Shown here: positions 36,972 to 45,945 of the stretch, piece by piece
Position numbering within the stretch: the first letter of the stretch is position 1
Layout of the letters: every line of letters starts with the position of its first letter
DNA from: Arenicellaceae bacterium
GTDB lineage: Bacteria > Pseudomonadota > Gammaproteobacteria > Arenicellales > Arenicellaceae
DNA length: 64,000 nt
Direction of reading: 5' to 3'
Assembly (NCBI GenBank): GCA_029246505.1
Contig: JAQWNC010000030.1
Coordinates: forward strand, 37,921-101,920
Translations under genes and position numbers: made by a program
The notes under the pieces: model-generated
Seen by the model: only the letters and a program-made list of their open reading frames with translations
The model's database searches: none
Told to the model about the DNA's origin: nothing

Positions 36972-37853
36972 ATGACGACGAACCTAAAAGACCGTATTAC
37001 TTATAATCCTATTGAACATCGTAAAAAACTGAAGCTACCGGGTGACGCGCGTGTTGCCGTCTGGACCGTCGTAACGGTTGAAGTTTGGGATCCGACAGGG
37101 CCTCTCCCTCGGCAGGTTTTATCTGCACCTGGCGGGCAACGTTGGCAACCAGATGTTCCAAATTGGTGCTGGTCAGAATACGGTGCTAGGGTTGGGTTTT
37201 GGCGGATGAAGCGCATTCTCGATGAATTTAATATCAAAGCTACGCTTTGTATTAATGGATCTGTATGTGAACACTACCCGCAAATCATTGATGCCGCCAT
37301 TGAGTCAGATTGGGAGTTTATGGGGCACAATATTATTCAAAAGCCAATGCACCTAATGGAAAATGAGCGCCAAGCCATTTTTGATACGGCAAAGATTATT
37401 AAAGAACGCACGGGTAAGCAGCTTCGGGGATGGATGGGCCCCGGCCTTACCGAAACAGATGACACACCCGATTACCTGACCGAAGCTGGTATGGACTACA
37501 CAACGGATTGGGTAATTGATGATCAACCTTGTCCCATTAAGACTAAGAACGGCACACTTTATTCCATTCCGTATTCAGTAGAAACCAACGATGTGGTTAT
37601 GAATGCCATTCAGCAACAGCCTTCCTCTGAAATTTATGATCGCGTTATGGATCAGTTTGAATGCTTCTATGAAGAAGGAAAAGAGCAGCCCCGAGTCTTG
37701 TCTGTGTGCTCTCACCCTTATCTTTCAGGGGTACCTCACAGAATCAAATATTTCCGCAAGATTTATGAAGAATTGATAGATAAGCCTGACGTCTTATTTT
37801 GGACTGGCGATCAGATAATTGATTGGTATAAGGAAGCTGTCAAAGAGGCCTAA
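36972..37853 (+). CDS. PuuE-like polysaccharide deacetylase family protein
   Basis: 293 residues from ATG 36972, preceded by GGAG at 36960; an ATG at 36957 would add five residues. The pattern of the NodB-fold family related to allantoinase PuuE is visible: VAVWTVVTVEVWD near the start, NIKATLCINGSVCEHYP (beta strand before the metal region), FMGHNIIQ (metal-site His segment), RGWMGPGLTETDDTPDYL, and VLSVCSHPYLSGVPHRIKY at the C-terminal His. No signal peptide, so it is cytoplasmic. The likely reaction is hydrolysis of an amide or cyclic ureide C-N bond; the true substrate is unknown. Confidence 0.82.
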   Translation: MTTNLKDRITYNPIEHRKKLKLPGDARVAVWTVVTVEVWDPTGPLPRQVLSAPGGQRWQPDVPNWCWSEYGARVGFWRMKRILDEFNIKATLCINGSVCEHYPQIIDAAIESDWEFMGHNIIQKPMHLMENERQAIFDTAKIIKERTGKQLRGWMGPGLTETDDTPDYLTEAGMDYTTDWVIDDQPCPIKTKNGTLYSIPYSVETNDVVMNAIQQQPSSEIYDRVMDQFECFYEEGKEQPRVLSVCSHPYLSGVPHRIKYFRKIYEELIDKPDVLFWTGDQIIDWYKEAVKEA

Positions 37854-38037
37854 TTTTTAGAGTTTAAGTGATCGGCCACTTTGGAAAAAAAGTGGTCAAT
37901 CGTTCAATTCAACATATGCTTTATACTTGCTGGGCTTTGCAAATAATCGCTGCCAAGGTCCAGGCGTAGTAGCCTAGGTTGTTTTATTCTAATTACCAAT
38001 AATCATTTTGGGCAATTGGCGGTCAAAGTTAGCTTTA

Positions 38038-38421
38038 TTACTTCCCGCTCTGAGCGCTTGCCCAAAGTAATTCGCCGGTCAATTTATTTGTGACGGACGA
38101 TGCGTTTGCGGTATTGGTACCGTCGCGTGAGCCATAACCGGTAATAATAAGAAGGTCATCAGGTTTGAGATTTTTCGGTGTCATGCCACCGCGCATCAAG
38201 GCATTTATTCCGATAAGTTCTATTGCCCAACTCTGAAGATTGCCTTGATCATCCTCTGTTTCGATGAACACCCAAGCGTGTGGATTGGTCCACTCCAGTA
38301 ATGTCACAGTACCTGTAAGCTCTACTGGCCGACCTACGTCAAATTCAGCGGAAAAAGAGTGGTGTGATACCGCGGCCATAGGCGATAAAAGAACAACAAA
38401 TACTAAAAAAAGAGTACGCAT
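38038..38421 (-). CDS. DUF6152 family exported protein (stand-alone)
   Basis: 127 residues from the ATG at 38421, chosen because GGAG lies six bases before it and a signal peptide (MRTLFLVFVVLLSPMAAVSH) follows; the frame is open to 38484. The mature part starts HHSFSAEFD and contains VTLLEWTNPHAWVFIETED, the DUF6152 signature, in an OB-like all-beta domain. It is probably periplasmic. It is divergent from the gene at 38532, whose product resembles the second half of the two fusion proteins encoded at 40924 and 47422. Confidence 0.82.
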   Translation of the reverse strand: MRTLFLVFVVLLSPMAAVSHHSFSAEFDVGRPVELTGTVTLLEWTNPHAWVFIETEDDQGNLQSWAIELIGINALMRGGMTPKNLKPDDLLIITGYGSRDGTNTANASSVTNKLTGELLWASAQSGK

Positions 38422-38531
38422 TTTTGACTCCATTTGGGTGGCAAAAGGCACCAGATTAATTGCTATGATATATGCTACGCTCATATTGATAAATAATACA
38501 CTAGATACAGAATTCCGATATAGAGGGGCTT

Positions 38532-39614
38532 ATGTCACAACGACTCGCGACATTAATCATCTTACTCTTGGCAGGCTTTCCGCTAAGTGCGCAATGGCTA
38601 GATTTCCTAACACAGGATATTCCCCGGACCGCCGATAATCAACCCGATCTAACTGCTCCGGCACCAAAGAATGCAGAGGGGTATCCTGACTTGTCTGGAA
38701 TGTGGGTGCCTGTGGATGCACACGGAAGTCTTTTTGACCCTGACAAGACCCAGGAATGGGCGCGACAACTGATGGCAGAACATAAGAGCAATTTCTTCGG
38801 AAAGGAACCCCGATTTAACTGTCTGCCAAACGGGCCAGCCTCATACCCAGCAAGCGCATTGGCTGCCGGTATGCGGCGATTTGTGCAGCGGCCAACTTTT
38901 CTCGCAATACTTAGCTCTGACATGACATATCGGCAGGTTTTTCTGGATGGCCGTGAACTCGAAACAGATCCTTTTCCCACCTGGATAGGTTATTCGGCCG
39001 CACACTGGGAAGGCGACACTCTTGTTGTAGAGAGCAATGGTTACAACGATAAAACCTGGCTGAATGGTTTAGGTTTACAACATACCGATCGTCTGCGGAT
39101 TACTGAGCGCTATCAACGCCTAGATTTTGGGCACATTAAACTGGAGATTACTTACGATGATCCGGGTACGTTTACTGAGCCGGTTCAAGCATTGGTTGAA
39201 ATGGAATATAGAGCAGATACTGCGTTGCTCGAAAACGTATGCAATGAATCCTCAATAGGACTCAGTCACTGGAAGGGTGAGATAAAGCAAGCTGAAGAGA
39301 AGGCGGTAGATGTCTCTGAAGAAATTCTCGCAACGTATGTAGGTACGTATGAAGGTATCTGGCTAGGGAATGTGATTACGGCTGAAATCGTGCTCGAAGA
39401 TGGAGAGATATCCTTGATAAGAACCCCACCTTATGGTGACAATATCGGAGGGAATATAGAATCTGCAAAATCGCGGCTTATCCCTCAGTCTGAAAACGCG
39501 TTTGATTGTAGTTGTGGAGTGGGTTTCGTGTTTAAGGCCAACGGCGAGGGAGTTGTAACCGGAGTCGAAGAAGTCCATGTTTCAGGCGCGTGGCCATTTA
39601 AGCGCGTGCGTTAA
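38532..39614 (+). CDS. Exported protein related to the C-terminal half of DUF6152 fusion proteins
   Basis: 360 residues with a signal peptide (MSQRLATLIILLLAGFPLSA). The motif run YPDLSGMWVP, NCLPNGPA, then GYSAAHWEGDTLVVESNGYN, LRITERYQR and YDDPGTFTEPV parallels GHWEGDTLVV, the ERFTV segment and ITDPVNFTEP in the proteins at 40924 and 47422. The C-terminal 110 residues (from EEILATYVGTYEG) are an extra beta-rich domain missing from the fusions. Function unknown. GAGGGG precedes the ATG. It is transcribed divergently from the DUF6152 gene and so may share its control. Confidence 0.75.
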   Translation: MSQRLATLIILLLAGFPLSAQWLDFLTQDIPRTADNQPDLTAPAPKNAEGYPDLSGMWVPVDAHGSLFDPDKTQEWARQLMAEHKSNFFGKEPRFNCLPNGPASYPASALAAGMRRFVQRPTFLAILSSDMTYRQVFLDGRELETDPFPTWIGYSAAHWEGDTLVVESNGYNDKTWLNGLGLQHTDRLRITERYQRLDFGHIKLEITYDDPGTFTEPVQALVEMEYRADTALLENVCNESSIGLSHWKGEIKQAEEKAVDVSEEILATYVGTYEGIWLGNVITAEIVLEDGEISLIRTPPYGDNIGGNIESAKSRLIPQSENAFDCSCGVGFVFKANGEGVVTGVEEVHVSGAWPFKRVR

Positions 39615-39917
39615 GTAAATAGATAAGAATTAACAGTCATTAAGTATAGAAAGAGATTCATGACGGCGTTATATAAGTAGAATCCGTCTTGACCATTTCT
39701 ATAGAAAACTTCTTGGAAAATATTGGGGCGTCTATTAAACCTGTAGAAGATTGCTGATGGCATATGCATGTGTTGATCCATACTAGGAGGTTTAGCGACG
39801 CAAAGTTTGTTGAATGACCAGTATGGGCATTTAGCAGTTGTTCGATCAATGGAATATATACTTTTTACTATCTGTACTTGCATCTAGACTTGGATTAAAG
39901 CCAAAGTGGAGAGACGT
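39615..39917. other. Intergenic stretch with dispersed motif
   Basis: No gene visible. 39825-39868 carries GGGCATTTAGCAGTTGTTCG and then ATCAATGGAATATATACTTT, matching the sequence at 40830-40873, about 50 bases before the next start codon. Confidence 0.55.
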
Positions 39918-40814
39918 ATGAAAAATCAAGCCTCGACTAGCTGCCCCATGCCGGCCATCATTGTTCGCGCATGGCTGGGCATTCTGCTGCTGGCCTGCGC
40001 CAGTAAAGCTACTGCACAGGACGATTGGTCCCAACCTTTTCCTGGCCACCAGATTATCGGTAGTCTTTACTCGGTTGGGACTCACGGCCTGAGCGTGTTT
40101 CTGATTATCTCTGATGACGGCCATATCCTAATTAACACTGGTTTAGAAGATTCGATGCCCCTAATCCGCGCTAATATTGAGTCGTTGGGATTTCGCTTGG
40201 AAGATGTGAAGATCCTGCTAAGTATGCAGGCGCACTGGGATCACACGGCAGCCTTGGCGGAGATCAAGGCGCTTACGGGAGCGCAGATGTGGGCCACCAA
40301 AGATGACGATCGTGTGTTGGAAGATGGCGGTTTCAGCGACCCACATTTTGGTGGCAAACAGTCTTTTGCGCCCGTTACCGTCGACCATCGAATCGAGGCT
40401 GGGGAGGTTATCGAACTTGGCGATATCCGGCTAACTGTACACGAGCATGGTGGCCATACGGAAGGGAGTTCCAGCTACAGCATGCGGGTGCATGAAGCGG
40501 GTCACGATTACAACGTTGTGATCGCCAATATGGGTACTATTAACCAAGGCAAGAAGTTGGTTGTGAATCCTACTTACCCTGGTGTAGCTGAGGACTTTGC
40601 GGAGACGTTTCGTCTGCAAAAAGCTATGCAAGTAGACGTTTGGGTGGGTGCTCACAGTGGTCATTATCAGTTGCATGAGAAATATCAGCCCGGCGACCCC
40701 TATAGCCCAGAGACGTTTGTCGACCCCGAGGGCTTTCTGGCCCAGGTAGAGCGCCTGGAAGGCCTATTTTTGGAACAGATTGCGACCGAAACTAACGAAC
40801 CGGGGTTACCGTAG
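39918..40814 (+). CDS. Exported B3-like metallo-beta-lactamase-fold hydrolase
   Basis: 298 residues from ATG 39918 (GGAGAG upstream; a GTG at 39906 would lie inside that site). A signal peptide ends near SKATAQ. Subclass B3 layout: ILINTGLEDSMPLIRANIESLG (here residues 70-91), metal motif QAHWDH at 104-109, GGHTEGSSS with His180, and GAHSGHY with His246. The first metal ligand is Gln, not His, as in GOB-type B3 enzymes. It may be a beta-lactamase or a related amide or lactone hydrolase; the catabolic-looking neighbours favour the second, but this is inference. Confidence 0.82.
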   Translation: MKNQASTSCPMPAIIVRAWLGILLLACASKATAQDDWSQPFPGHQIIGSLYSVGTHGLSVFLIISDDGHILINTGLEDSMPLIRANIESLGFRLEDVKILLSMQAHWDHTAALAEIKALTGAQMWATKDDDRVLEDGGFSDPHFGGKQSFAPVTVDHRIEAGEVIELGDIRLTVHEHGGHTEGSSSYSMRVHEAGHDYNVVIANMGTINQGKKLVVNPTYPGVAEDFAETFRLQKAMQVDVWVGAHSGHYQLHEKYQPGDPYSPETFVDPEGFLAQVERLEGLFLEQIATETNEPGLP

Positions 40815-40829
40815 ATGAACATCTGCTAT

Positions 40830-40873
40830 GGGCAATAAGCGGTCATTCAATCAATGGAACATGTGCTTTATAC
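40830..40873. repeat. Best copy of a dispersed intergenic motif
   Basis: GGGCAATAAGCGGTCATTCA followed by ATCAATGGAACATGTGCTTT. Related copies: 29615-29636, 30809-30827, 38010-38027, 39825-39868, 42043-42061, with the second half alone at 34884-34912. A TATACTT follows near 40878. It may be a promoter/operator element or a short mobile repeat. Confidence 0.5.
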
Positions 40874-40923
40874 GTCCTATACTTAAGAATACAAAATTAG
40901 CAGTTATGCCTAGGGGAAAGCGA

Positions 40924-41967
40924 ATGAAAACAAAGCGATCGATGTTAAAGCATACAGCGGCATGTCTTGCTGGGCTTCTGCCTGCCTATGTGGCGTTGGG
41001 TCATCATGCGGCGAACACCTACTTCGATGTTACAACCATCATCGAAGTGCGCGGCGTGATCATCGATGTGAAATGGCGGAATCCGCACATTGGGTTTACG
41101 CTGAAAACGGGAAAAGCCGATGGTGAAGAACGGGTCTGGTCAGTCGAGAGTAATTCCGTCAGTACACTGCGCCAGCTCGGAGTGACGCCTGACTTGCTGC
41201 GGATAGGAGATGTTGTCACCGTGGCAGGCTGGCCCCCGCGGCAGGCTGGTAATCGAATGTCGGGTAACCATGTGCTCTTACCGGACGGTCAGGAACTCGT
41301 GTTGCGAGGATCCGGTGAGAAGTACTTTTCCGAGGGATCAGACCAGAGACATACAGTTGCCGACATTGATGCCCGCGAATCCGCTGATGCGGCAGATCTA
41401 GGCCTATTTCGAGTTTGGAGCACCATAGCCGGTGATCCGAATCAGGATCGATTTTGGGAACAAGGCTACCCTCTCACAGAGGCAGCGATTGCTGGCCAGG
41501 CGGCCTGGGATCCCGTGGCGGACAACCCAGCCATCAGATGCGAACCGAAAGGTATGCCTTCGATTATGGATCCGCCATATCCGATGGAACTTACAGATCA
41601 GGGCGATGTGATCGTCATCCGCCAAGAGGAGTTCGATACGGTTCGCACTGTCTATATGAATCCTGGTGACGTGCAAAGCGATCCGGAGCCGAGTCTGCTA
41701 GGTAATTCCGTAGGGCACTGGGAGGGAGACACTCTGGTCGTCAGCACCTCACACATAAGTTGGCCGATATTCGATACCCGGGGGGTTCCACAGAGCTTTC
41801 AGGCGCGCTATGAGGAGCGCTTTACCGTGTCTGAGAATGGTAAGCGATTGAATTACACGATCGACATTACGGATCCAGTAAACTTTACCGAACCGATCCG
41901 ACTGGATCGGTTCTGGTTGTGGATGGAGGAAAGCCAGGTAGAGCCATATAACTGCACGCCGTTGTAG
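40924..41967 (+). CDS. DUF6152 fusion protein, exported
   Basis: 347 residues from ATG 40924 (AGGGGAAAG upstream); the frame is open from 40828 but the earlier starts do not give a signal peptide. After the signal (SMLKHTAACLAGLLPAYVAL) come GHHAANTYFDVTTIIEVRG and VKWRNPHIGFTLKT, the DUF6152 domain (to about residue 115). The second domain contains GQAAWDPVADNPAIRC, GHWEGDTLVVSTSHISWPIF and ITDPVNFTEPI. The same architecture recurs at 47422. Role unknown; the conserved His, Cys and Trp pattern could bind a ligand or metal. Confidence 0.8.
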   Translation: MKTKRSMLKHTAACLAGLLPAYVALGHHAANTYFDVTTIIEVRGVIIDVKWRNPHIGFTLKTGKADGEERVWSVESNSVSTLRQLGVTPDLLRIGDVVTVAGWPPRQAGNRMSGNHVLLPDGQELVLRGSGEKYFSEGSDQRHTVADIDARESADAADLGLFRVWSTIAGDPNQDRFWEQGYPLTEAAIAGQAAWDPVADNPAIRCEPKGMPSIMDPPYPMELTDQGDVIVIRQEEFDTVRTVYMNPGDVQSDPEPSLLGNSVGHWEGDTLVVSTSHISWPIFDTRGVPQSFQARYEERFTVSENGKRLNYTIDITDPVNFTEPIRLDRFWLWMEESQVEPYNCTPL

Positions 41968-42248
41968 CTCAGCACCTTCGTTCAGTTGGCTCGATAGACG
42001 TACGAGACGTTATTGAGCCAGGCAGTCATAAGGACTGCTTCCGGTAATAAGCGGTCCTTAGAAAAGTGCGAGGTATTTACAGTATCTAATAAACCTCGGC
42101 GTTTATTCAGTTTCATTATTCAAAAGATAGAAAATATCAATCGGGGCAGTGGATCATATTCTTGATAACACTTATAGTTTAGTGGATCGTTATGACTGCG
42201 TTCAGCTAAATCTGATAATATGATTTTGGCAATTTTGGGATAAGAATA

Positions 42249-43496
42249 ATGAGCAGGATTTTAATTAAGCTAGGTATCGTTGCACTCACTCAACTATTCG
42301 TATTACAGGTATTTGCGCAAAGCGACGTTATGGTCAAGGGCGGGCAAGATCCGTTTGGGCCTTACCAACCAACACCAGGTTGGCCCAATGATATCTCAAC
42401 GATACCGGGGAGCGAAAACTGGACCTGGGGCGCTATACAGGGCATTTTCGCGGAGAGTGCCGATAGAATTATTATTATTCAAAGAGGTGTACTAAAAAAA
42501 ATTAACCGCCCTGAAGAGCGATTGATTGAAGAGGCGGGGACACGTCTGCGATTTCCGGTAGGGCGAAACTACGCTTGGCGAGACAATACTATGCCTTGGC
42601 GAGATGCCACCCAGGCTAGCCCAGATCACAATAATATAGATGGCTGGGAGCAATGGGAAGGCGCAGGATATGTTCGTGGAGAGGATGCTAGCTGGCAGCA
42701 TTGTGTTGTTGTCGTCGACCGGGAAGGCAATATCGTCGAGACCTGGGATCAGTGGGACTCTATGTGGGTCAAGCCGCATGCTGTGTATGTCAACCCGTTC
42801 GATCCAGACAAACATATATGGATAGTAGATGACTTTGCTCACGCTGTTTACAAATTCACTAATGACGGCAAAGAGATTGTTCAGACCCTAGGTATTCCAA
42901 ACGAAGCCGGGCAGGATGAGAGCCACTTCGCAAGGCCGACCTTTATGACATTTTCAGAGGATGCGATATTCGTTGCCGATGGATATGTAAATTCGCGGGT
43001 AATGAAATTTGATCATGACGGAAATTATTTAATGCAATGGGGTCAGAAAGGCACTTTGCCGAATGATACGCGACCAGGATATTTTAATGCCTTGCATGGA
43101 ATTGATATTGATCTCGAATCTGGACGCGTTTACATAAGCGATCGAATGAATAACCGAATCCAAGTATTCGATCAGGAAGGTAACTTTCTCGATCAATGGC
43201 GGGTCGGTGATCCGCCCTCAGATGTCCAGTACTTAATTGTGTCTAACGGTGCTGTATGGATTATGGATGGAGGAACAACGAAATTACTTAAGTACGACCT
43301 TGAAGGACATTTTCTGGATTCTTGGGGAACTTGGGGGACTTTTCCAGGTGGTATGTGGGGTGTTCATGGTATGACCGTCGATGACGAAGGTAATTTCTAT
43401 ATTTCTGAAGTGAATACCGGCCGCGCGCAAAAATTTGTTCCTAAAGCAGGAGCGAAAGCTGAACGAATAATTAAGCGCGTTAATTCTATTAACTAA
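42249..43496 (+). CDS. Exported NHL-repeat propeller protein (amidating-lyase-like), copy 1
   Basis: 415 residues with a signal peptide (IKLGIVALTQLFVLQVFAQ). From about residue 140 the NHL beta-propeller pattern repeats: HCVVVVDREGNIVETW, PHAVYVNPFDPDKHIWIVDD, VYKFTNDGKEIV, RPTFMTFSEDAIFVADGY, LHGIDIDLESGRVYISDR and MWGVHGMTVDDEGNFYISE. This resembles peptidyl-alpha-hydroxyglycine alpha-amidating lyases, though many NHL proteins only bind. A close paralogue lies at 45946, also next to a DUF6152 fusion. A substrate cannot be inferred. Confidence 0.8.
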   Translation: MSRILIKLGIVALTQLFVLQVFAQSDVMVKGGQDPFGPYQPTPGWPNDISTIPGSENWTWGAIQGIFAESADRIIIIQRGVLKKINRPEERLIEEAGTRLRFPVGRNYAWRDNTMPWRDATQASPDHNNIDGWEQWEGAGYVRGEDASWQHCVVVVDREGNIVETWDQWDSMWVKPHAVYVNPFDPDKHIWIVDDFAHAVYKFTNDGKEIVQTLGIPNEAGQDESHFARPTFMTFSEDAIFVADGYVNSRVMKFDHDGNYLMQWGQKGTLPNDTRPGYFNALHGIDIDLESGRVYISDRMNNRIQVFDQEGNFLDQWRVGDPPSDVQYLIVSNGAVWIMDGGTTKLLKYDLEGHFLDSWGTWGTFPGGMWGVHGMTVDDEGNFYISEVNTGRAQKFVPKAGAKAERIIKRVNSIN

Positions 43497-43558
43497 CAAT
43501 TATTATACTAATCTCTATTAATAAAAGACCCTATACTTAATTTTAATCAGGAGTTCCC

Positions 43559-44140
43559 ATGAATAAATCAATTAATATGTGCAATATAACTGTGGCGCTA
43601 GGGTTAGCGTTTGGCGTTGGAGCGCTGCAAGCCCAGGAAATCGATGATTTTGTTATTAGTAGTGAGGCGGCTGTAAAGGCCAAGACACGCGACGAGATAT
43701 CATTGGATACAGCTCGTAAGATAGCCGATCATTGTCTGCTAGCAGCTGCCGAGCGGGGATTTGGAACCAGTATTTTCATACTGAGTCCCTCAGGGCATGT
43801 TGTATATGCGCTCCGTGCAGATGGTCAAACGCCGATTGCTACTGAGACCGCACTTCTAAAAGCCAAGACTGCTTTATTTATGCGTGGGTCTACGCACGCT
43901 CAAATGAATCTAGTAGCGAAAAACCCTGCACGCGATACTCGCTTACGGCCACTACAGGCAGAGTTTGACTTGTTCTGGAATTCTGGTGGTCTTCCAATCT
44001 TGGTAGATAATGTTCTGATTGGTGCGATCGGTTCTGGGGGTATGCCTGCCTCGGCAGAGTGGAGCGATGAGATTTGTGTGCATAATGCAATGACCGAAGT
44101 GCTTGGAGACCAACCACCTCTAGCCCCATTTCTACAGTAA
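43559..44140 (+). CDS. Exported GlcG/HbpS-like protein
   Basis: 193 residues with a signal peptide (cleavage near ALQAQ). The body matches the GlcG/HbpS family: LDTARKIADHCLLAAAERGF, IFILSPSGHVVYALRADG (beta strand and turn), ALLKAKTALFM and GGLPILVDNVLIGAIGSGG. Some members bind haem; others act with glycolate or cobalamin-related enzymes. The exported form next to NHL and cupin genes is common in environmental genomes, but the function is not settled. GGAG precedes the ATG, and CCCTATACTT about 30 bases upstream may be its promoter -10 region. Confidence 0.8.
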   Translation: MNKSINMCNITVALGLAFGVGALQAQEIDDFVISSEAAVKAKTRDEISLDTARKIADHCLLAAAERGFGTSIFILSPSGHVVYALRADGQTPIATETALLKAKTALFMRGSTHAQMNLVAKNPARDTRLRPLQAEFDLFWNSGGLPILVDNVLIGAIGSGGMPASAEWSDEICVHNAMTEVLGDQPPLAPFLQ

Positions 44141-44184
44141 GTTTTATAGCTTACATCTCAATCGTGTGATTCTATCGATGCTAC

Positions 44185-44209
44185 AGGGCAAATTGAATCT
44201 ATTTGCCCT
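44185..44209 (+). terminator. Hairpin after the GlcG/HbpS-like gene
   Basis: AGGGCAAAT, loop TGAATCT, ATTTGCCCT: a perfect nine-pair stem 44 bases after the stop, with only a weak T-rich tail. The rest of 44141-44476 holds no recognisable gene. Confidence 0.5.
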
Positions 44210-44476
44210 ATTTAGCCTTAAATCTAATGATTTTGTCTAGGTTTTACTGAGATGTTACCTTAGAGAGGGAGCTAGAGAGCTTACTTGATACGGGGTTCCG
44301 CTTGTGTCTTGGTTGCTAGTCATTTGCCGATGGCAGACAAGGCCTAGTGAAAGATAGTATAGTTGGAAGGTCAATATTCGCTATAAGTGCGCGTCGGTTT
44401 GTTTGAGGATACAATTGCCATCTTAATGGTGCGCATGGCTCTCTCCATTCTTTATTAAAACTATAGGTTACTCATT

Positions 44477-44890
44477 ATGAATAGAATCATTGCTTTGTCT
44501 ACTTCACTCTTACTAATTATGTTTTCCCATGTTGTAGGCTCTCAGGAGGTCGTACAACCAGACTCTGCGCAAATTACGGTACCGAAAATGAGTCTTCAAA
44601 AATTTAGTGAGACTGAAGCTCGGAATATGGATGATGGTCGTAGCGTGAAGCGGATTGATGCATCAACGATCGGTTTGATTCAAGTTGAATGGCCTGAGGG
44701 TACTTCCACTTCCCCACATAATCATGCTAATGAATTGTTATTGACTATACTTAAGGGGCAGGTAAGAGCTATTAGTGGAGATACAGAATTGATATTTGAG
44801 GCTGGGGATGTGGTAATTGTTCCTGCATGGGTCGAGCATAGTTTTGTAGCGCTTGAAGACTCTGTGACACTTGAAGCAGCCGGGCCTTAA
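44477..44890 (+). CDS. Exported small cupin protein
   Basis: 137 residues with a signal peptide (LSTSLLLIMFSHVVGS). A single cupin barrel has motif 1 PHNHANELLLTILKGQVRAI (His, His, Glu) and motif 2 GDVVIVPAWVEHSF (His), so the usual four metal ligands are present. Such small periplasmic cupins are often oxygenase-, isomerase- or sensor-like; substrate unknown. It lies between the GlcG/HbpS-like and SDR genes on the same strand. Confidence 0.82.
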   Translation: MNRIIALSTSLLLIMFSHVVGSQEVVQPDSAQITVPKMSLQKFSETEARNMDDGRSVKRIDASTIGLIQVEWPEGTSTSPHNHANELLLTILKGQVRAISGDTELIFEAGDVVIVPAWVEHSFVALEDSVTLEAAGP

Positions 44891-44972
44891 TGTAGAGCTC
44901 GTGGTTCAGTTGACTTTTATTTAGGCCTTTTTAGCCTGACTTATTTTGATTACAATTTTGGGGCTTATAGTA

Positions 44973-45791
44973 ATGCGGGTATCTCTACGATTTTTTGGGC
45001 GCATGTTACTCCTAACGATCGCCTTAACGGCCTTCCTCCCAAGAGTAACATTAGCTGGAACCATCGATGCCAGTCGACCGACGGTTTTTGTAACAGGCGC
45101 GAATCGTGGTATAGGTCTCGCATTTGCTCAACACTATACTGGTACCGGATGGAACGTTCTTGCGGCAGTTCGCGCACCGGATCGTGCAACCGAGCTACTT
45201 GAGTTAGCGAAAAGTTATGAGCATCTAATTATTGAACAGCTGGACGTAACCGATAATGAACGTATAGCCGCCCTTGCTGATGCTTACCGTAATACCCCGA
45301 TTGATGTTCTTATCAATAACGCTGGGGTTTACGGTGATACTGAGAAGCAAGCTTGGGGCTCCATAGATGCTGTCACTTTCCATCAAGTTCTGGCAGTAAA
45401 TGTTTTCGCACCAATGAAATTGGCGGAAGCTTTCTCTGATCATGTTGCCGCTAGCGAGCAGAAGAAAATTGTATCCATCACCAGCGGTGCAGGATCGGTT
45501 TCTCGCGATGGGCGAGCAGGCGGAGGGATGTTTTATGGTATTAGTAAGGCATCGTTGAATATGGCGATGCGTCAGATTCGTGCCGAGCTTGAGGGACGCG
45601 ACGTAATCGTTGCTCTGATTGCCCCAGGATTGGTGGCAACAGACATGTTGGCAGTCGCTCGTCCGTCACTTTTCGCGAATGCGAATACGCCAACTCAGAG
45701 TGTTGTAGGTATCGCTGCAGTTATAGAGAGCCTAGATGAAAGCTACGATGGGCGACCGCGTAATTATAACGGGGCGGTTATTCCGTGGTAG
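44973..45791 (+). CDS. Short-chain dehydrogenase/reductase with an export signal
   Basis: 272 residues from ATG 44973; an upstream TTG is possible. The N-terminus (VSLRFFGRMLLLTIALTAFL ending TLAG) is a signal peptide or anchor. The SDR domain is complete: VFVTGANRGIGLAFAQHY (cofactor glycine motif), DVLINNAGVYGDTE, KIVSITSGAGS (catalytic Ser) and YGISKASLN (Tyr and Lys). The first positions of the mature protein suggest NADP or NAD use in the periplasm, which is unusual. The final RPRNYNGAVIPW is typical of carbonyl-reductase-like SDRs. Substrate unknown. Confidence 0.83.
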   Translation: MRVSLRFFGRMLLLTIALTAFLPRVTLAGTIDASRPTVFVTGANRGIGLAFAQHYTGTGWNVLAAVRAPDRATELLELAKSYEHLIIEQLDVTDNERIAALADAYRNTPIDVLINNAGVYGDTEKQAWGSIDAVTFHQVLAVNVFAPMKLAEAFSDHVAASEQKKIVSITSGAGSVSRDGRAGGGMFYGISKASLNMAMRQIRAELEGRDVIVALIAPGLVATDMLAVARPSLFANANTPTQSVVGIAAVIESLDESYDGRPRNYNGAVIPW

Positions 45792-45945
45792 TTGCCTGTT
45801 ATGCGTAGGGACTCTCGACGAATTGACATAGGATAATACTTGAGCGAAATGTTTGAATTTTAGGAATGAAACGTTTTGGCATGTGTTCTAGTATGCTAGA
45901 ACCATTCGTGTATTTGTGTTGGTAAATTAACTTGGGGAGGAAATC

